From Nelumbo lutea (Eukaryota; Streptophyta; Magnoliopsida; Proteales; Nelumbonaceae), in the NCBI GenBank assembly GCA_022828595.1, contig JAKGHH010000005.1, positions 52,633,655-52,697,654 of the forward strand: DNA of 64,000 bases. The letters run 5' to 3'. The translations under genes and the position numbers were made by a program. Positions 59,517 through 64,000 of this stretch are shown in pieces; the first letter of the stretch is position 1, and every line of letters starts with the position of its first letter. Under the pieces are notes generated by a model that saw only the letters and a program-made list of their open reading frames with translations, ran no database searches and was not told the origin of the DNA.

Positions 59517-62500
59517 GTGATAGTGGGAGGTTCGGTAGTAGCGAGTTGTACTTCGGCAGCGGCCTCAGTTCACGAAGCTGCCCGAGAAGAGCAGAACCCT
59601 CCGAAGAGGCCGAAGACGGAGGAACCGATTTTCTTCACAGAGGACGATGTGCGAGGGGTCCACTACCCCCACGATGATGCACTTGTCATAAAACTAAGGA
59701 TCAGCGACTTCGAAGTCAGGCGCGTGCTTGTTGATTCAGGTAGCTCGATGGACATTCTCTTCAAGTCGGCGTTTGACCAGCTTTAGTTGCAGAGAAGCGA
59801 GTTGAAGGCCGCAAACACTCCTCTGGTGGGCTTCAGCGGAGAGGAAGTCAGGCCCCTCGGGAAAATAACAGTACCTATGGAAGTCGGCACATGGCCATGT
59901 GCGGTCAGACTCAATCAAGATTTCCTGGTGGTCGCGACCCCCTTCCCATACAATGCCATAATAGGGCGGCCAATCACTCATGTCCTACGGGTAGTGGTCT
60001 CCACCTACTACTTGGCAATGAAGTTTCCTACAGACTTCGGTGTGGGAGTAGTGCGGGGTGACCAGCTCGAGTCCTGCAAGTGCTATGTTGCCGCCCTGAA
60101 GGGAAAAACCAAGGTAGTCGACGACCTCAAACTGGAGTGACCTACGGAGCAAGGCGAAGAACGAGCTATGCCCATAGAAGAAACGGTCGCAATCCCAACT
60201 TCAGTTGCGGACCCAACTCGGACGCTATAGATTGGTGCTTCCATCCAGGAACCTCTACGATCCGAACTAGTAAGTTTCTTACTTCAAAATTTAGAAATTT
60301 TTGCATGGTCTGCGGCCGATATGCCCGGTATTGACCCCAACCTTATAACTCACAAACTTAATACTGAACCTGTAGTCAGACCCATTAGAGAGAAGAAATG
60401 CAACTTAGCCCCATAACGCTGGAGGGCGGTTGATGAGGAGGTCGAGAAGCTCCTCGCAGCAGACTTCATAAGGGAAGTTCATTACCCGAGCTGGGTAGCC
60501 AACCCAGTTCTGGTAAAAAAGGCAAATGGCAAGTGGTGCATGTGCGTCGACTACACCGACCTGAACCGAGCTTGCCCAAAATATTGCTTCCCCCTCCCCA
60601 GAATTGACCGCCTAGTGGACGCGACCTCGGGACATGAGTTGCTAAGCTTCTCGGACGCCTACTCGGGCTACAACCAAATCAGGATGGACCAGTTCGACGA
60701 GGAAAAAACCACCTTCATAACTGAGTTCGGCCTGTACTGCTACACAGTTAGACCCTTCAAACTGAAAAATGCTGGGGCGACCTTCCAAAGACTCATGAAT
60801 AAGTTGTTTCAGCCCTTAATTGGCATGAAGATAGAATGTTATGTAGATGACATGGTCGTCAAGACAGTTTTCGCATGAATTAATACAAGACTTGCACTCT
60901 ATCTTCCAAATTCTGCGTCAATTTAGCATAAAACTGAACCCAAACAAGTGTGTCTTTGGTGTCACCTCGGGTAAGTTCCTAGGGTACATCGTCAACCGGC
61001 ATGGTATTGAGGCCAACCCGAACAAAATAAAGGCCATCCTAGACACGAGACCACCCCGAAAAGTAAAAGAGGTTCAGAGGCTAAATGGCCGCATAGCCGC
61101 CCTGGGCCGCTTTATGTCCAAGTCAGTAGACCGTTTGCCTTTCTTCGAGGCAATTAAAGGCAAAGGGTTCGAATGGACCCCAGATTGCTAGCTCGTGTTC
61201 GGCGAGCTCAAGAAATACCTCGCCAGTGTGCCGGTCTTAACCAGGCCCAAGGAGAGCGATGTCCTAGAACTGTACCTCTCGGCAAGCGACGAGGTGGTCA
61301 GCTCGGTACTAATAAAAGAAGTAGATCGGGTCCAACGACCCATCTATTATGTTAGTAAAATTTTGCAGGGAGTAGAGACAAGATACCCGCAGATAGAAAA
61401 GTTGGCATACGCACTAATAATTGCAGCTCAGAAACTCCACCCATATTTCCAGGCTCACACTATCATCGTCTTGACTGACAAACCTCTGAGGAAAGTCTTA
61501 CTCAAGCCCGAGGTTTCTGGTCGGCTGACGAAGTGGGCCATCAAGCTCAGTAAGTACGACCTCTAGTATAAGCCATGAACTGCTATTAAGGCCCAAGCCT
61601 TGGCAGATTTCATTACCAAGTGCACGTTCAGCTCTGAAGTCCCCAGGTCGGTTGAGCCCGAGATCCCCAGTTCGAGTGAGCCCAGAGCTCCCAGGCCAAT
61701 AGAGTCCGAACCCCGTGAGGTAGCAGCCAGGATGGCATCTCTCCTAGTTAGGCCAAACGCGAACTGGGATGAGGAGCACTGGATCCTTCACGTAGATGGC
61801 TCCTCGAATCAACAGGGCAGCGGGGCTGGAATAGTCCTGCGTGGCCAAGGTGGCACGAAATTGGAATACGCACTATGCTTTGAGTTTGCGGCATCCAACA
61901 ACGAGGCGGAGTATGAGGCATTGATAGTCGGGCTGGCCCTAGCGCAAGAGATAAGAGCAAAACACATAGTTATCTGCACCGATTCCCGGCTTGTGGTCAA
62001 CCAGGTTACGGGCGAATACGAAGCACGCGAGCTAACTATGATCGCCTACTTGGCAAAGGTAAAGGAGGCTCTACTCAACTTCTAGCCACACTTCATTAAG
62101 CAAATCCCGAGGTCAGAGAACACTGAGGCCGACGCCTTGTCCTGGTTAGCCAGCACCAGTCACAACACCATGAGAACCGTGTACATAGAGGACATACCTC
62201 GGCCTAGCATTCTCGGGGGGGCAGAGGAGGTCGCTCCCGTCCTTGAAGCAGAGCTGAGCTGGATCGACCCACTCACGAGCTTCTTGCTTGACGGGACCCT
62301 CCCTGCAGATCGCAATGCAGCCAGAAGGGTGCAGCGCCAGGCAGCCAAATATGTCATAATAGACGAACGGTTGTACCGACAATCCTACACGCTCCTCTAC
62401 TTGCGTTGCTTGCGACCTACCGAAGCCGAGCTCGTACTCCATGACACTCATGAAGGTTTGTGAGGCGAACACTTTGGGGGGCAGGGCCCTCGCCTAGAAG

Positions 62501-63472
62501 GCACTTCGACAAGGGTACTACTGGCCAACGATGAAAGCAGAGGCCATTGAGCTCGTCAGAAAATGCGACAAGTGTTAGAAGCATGCCAATATCCACCATC
62601 AGCCTGCCACCGACCTCAAGTATCTCACTAGTCCATAGCCCTTTGCGCAATGGGGCATCGACCTCTTGGGGCCATTCCCGCCAGCAAAAGGTGGGAGGAA
62701 GTTTCTAGTGGTGGAGGTAGATTACTTCACAAAGTGGGTAGAAGTTGAACATCTCGCAACAGTCACAGCTCAAAACGTATAAAACTTCTTTTGGAAGAAC
62801 ATAGTATGTCGCTTCGGATTACCTCATTACTGATCTCCGACAATGGCAAGCAGTTCGAGGACATCAAATTTCAGGAATGGTGCCAAGATATGGGATTCGA
62901 CAGAACTTCACATCGGTCGTGCACCTGCAGGCAAACAGACAAGCAGAAGTTATGAACAGAGCTATCCTCCACGGGCTGAAAGTGCGACTAGACTGAGCTA
63001 AAGGGTTGTGGGCGGATGAGCTACCAAGCATTCTATGGGCTCATCGAACTACAAAAAAACTGCCATGGGAGAGACCCCCTTTAACCTCACCTACGGCACT
63101 GAACCGGTAATCCCGACGGAGACCGAAGTACCTACATTGCGACAAGAAGCATACAACGATCAGACAAATGGAGATGAGCTACGTACCAACCTCGATCTAC
63201 TCGATGAGGTAACAGACCTCGCGTACATCCGGACCGCAGCATACCAGCAAAGAGTAGCTCGGTACTACAATGCCAGAGTAAAAAAGCAGAACTTCTGCAT
63301 CGGCGACCTGGTTCTCCATAAGATCATGGCACCCGAGCCCAGCGTGAGCAAACTTGGACCGAATTGGGAAGGGCCCTACCGAGTAAAGAGAGCGCTCGAG
63401 GGAGCATACAAGGTCAAAACCTTAGAGGGAAAACAAGTACCCCGAGCATGGAATGTCGTTAACTTGAGATGA
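59517..63472 (+). pseudogene. pol of Tat copy 2: protease, RT, dual RNase H, integrase (decayed)
   Basis: Protease: VLVDSGSSMDILF (D-S-G active site), about 59720-59760, with a stop shortly after and continuation FPYNAIIGRP. Reverse transcriptase: WCMCVDYTDLNRACPK, LSFSDAYSGYNQI, then the catalytic YVDDMVVK at about 60838-60861, then a frameshift to SIKLNPNKCVFGV and LGYIVNRHGIEANP. RNase H 1 is at 61120-61566; RNase H 2 at about 61780-62085 (HVDGSSNQQGSGAGIVL, ICTDSRLVVNQV). The integrase zinc region (HEGL, stop, GEHFGG) is followed by WGIDLLGPFPP and shifted segments, and the C-terminus MGETPFNLTYGTEPVIPTE..NWEGPYRVKRAL ends near 63472. The second RNase H marks the Tat lineage. Confidence 0.9.
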
Positions 63473-63844
63473 TACTACCTACAAACCACCGAGCGAGGTG
63501 GACTAAGTTGCTACCAAGGACCTCGACGTGGGCAAGCAAAGGAAAAATGCTAGCACCAAGCTGACAAGGAAAAGCGCTAACAGTGAGCTAATAAGGACCT
63601 CGGTATCTCATCATCGGGGGCCAATGTTGATGCCGAAAGTGGCCGCACGAGTATGGTTCTCAACAAAACAATATAGTCAGTTTGGGCATATAGCCTTATT
63701 ATGCTAATTCGCCTTAGGCCCTAATTCCAGCAGTCCGACAATATAATCAGTTCGGCAAAGAAGGAGAAGACAACACTTAACCAAAAAGACATTTTATTGC
63801 AGAATACTCTATGTGCATTTCAAAAAAAAAAAACAGAAGCGAGC
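63473..63844. other. Spacer between pol and the antisense ORF of Tat copy 2
   Basis: Non-coding, with cagttcggcaa/cagtttgggc repeats like the equivalent spacer of copy 1. A poly(A) run lies at about 63821. Confidence 0.6.
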
Positions 63845-64000
63845 TCACAGGCTCGGAGGTACATCTTCCTCGCCCTCGAAAGGCACTTCAACGATACCCG
63901 AAGGTCCTGCCTCATCCTCAGAATCCGGTTCACCATTAGCCGCGTTGGCCATCTCCTGAGTAATGCGCAAAGTAGTTATGGTGCTGATGTCAAGCTCGGG
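63845..64000 (-). CDS. Antisense ORF of Tat copy 2, C-terminal end (partial)
   Basis: Open on the minus strand from the window edge to a TGA at 63845-63847. The end reads ..RITQEMANAANGEPDSEDEAG followed by an acidic tail, matching the C-terminus of the antisense ORF of copy 1 (RITQEMANAADGEPDSEGE). The open frame here and the conserved C-terminus suggest protein-level conservation between the copies. The start and the rest of the gene lie beyond the window. Confidence 0.75.
   Translation of the reverse strand, partial: PELDISTITTLRITQEMANAANGEPDSEDEAGPSGIVEVPFEGEEDVPPSL

Larger units (their letters stand above)
56773..64000 (+). mobile_element. Ty3/gypsy LTR retrotransposon, Tat lineage, copy 2 (runs off the window)
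   Basis: Same family as copy 1 by LTR, gag, pol and antisense-ORF sequence. Order: 5' LTR, gag, zinc knuckle, protease, reverse transcriptase, RNase H, second RNase H, integrase, spacer, antisense ORF. It keeps the protease-RT segment lost from copy 1. Multiple stops and frameshifts show it is dead. The 3' LTR lies beyond the window. Confidence 0.93.

Overview
The window is nuclear DNA of a flowering plant, most likely a dicot: AT-rich intergenic sequence, an intron-rich class I-type alcohol dehydrogenase with the ten-exon plant layout, glycine-rich secreted (cell-wall type) protein genes, and dense nested transposable elements, including Ty3/gypsy Tat-lineage LTR retrotransposons with two RNase H domains and an antisense extra ORF. 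I cannot name the species from sequence alone.

Layout. 0.1-1.3 kb: a tandem satellite with a monomer of about 169 bp. 1.3-2.7 kb: AT-rich block of degenerate ~250-bp repeats that ends like a Helitron. 3.4-5.8 kb: a 1.4-kb terminal-inverted-repeat (TIR) element, a 280-bp tandem duplication across its edge, and a hAT MITE with a perfect 8-bp target-site duplication (TSD). 8.2-8.9 and 16.1-16.8 kb: glycine-rich protein (GRP) genes 1 and 2, minus strand. 18.4-27.6 kb: an LTR retrotransposon with both LTRs, decayed gag and pol, a 1.6-kb deletion of protease and reverse transcriptase, and an antisense ORF with its own TATA box. 28.6-32.5 kb: foldback and Tourist-like MITEs. 33.0-42.7 kb: a segmental duplication carrying GRP3 and GRP4; copy 2 later received about 1.0-kb and 1.8-kb insertions. 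42.7-43.8 kb: solo LTR of a second family. 45.3-46.7 kb: a Mutator-like TIR element loaded with small MITEs. 46.9-47.8 kb: a fifth GRP copy, a pseudogene split by a hAT MITE. 48.6-49.4 kb: solo LTR of the first family. 52.8-55.6 kb: the ADH gene, minus strand. 56.8-64 kb: a second LTR element of the first family, running off the window end.

Functionally the host genes are five related GRP loci on one strand plus ADH. The four intact GRPs share a secretory signal peptide, a TATA box 70-110 bp before the ATG, a conserved upstream block, and a conserved 3' block that contains a poly(A) signal, so they look like one co-regulated, locally expanding family. Everything else is repeats or unassigned intergenic sequence. 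The strongest material for follow-up is the GRP duplication (it gives internal empty-site controls for several insertions), the palindromic unit amplified inside one LTR family, and the promoter plus putative intron of the antisense retrotransposon ORF.
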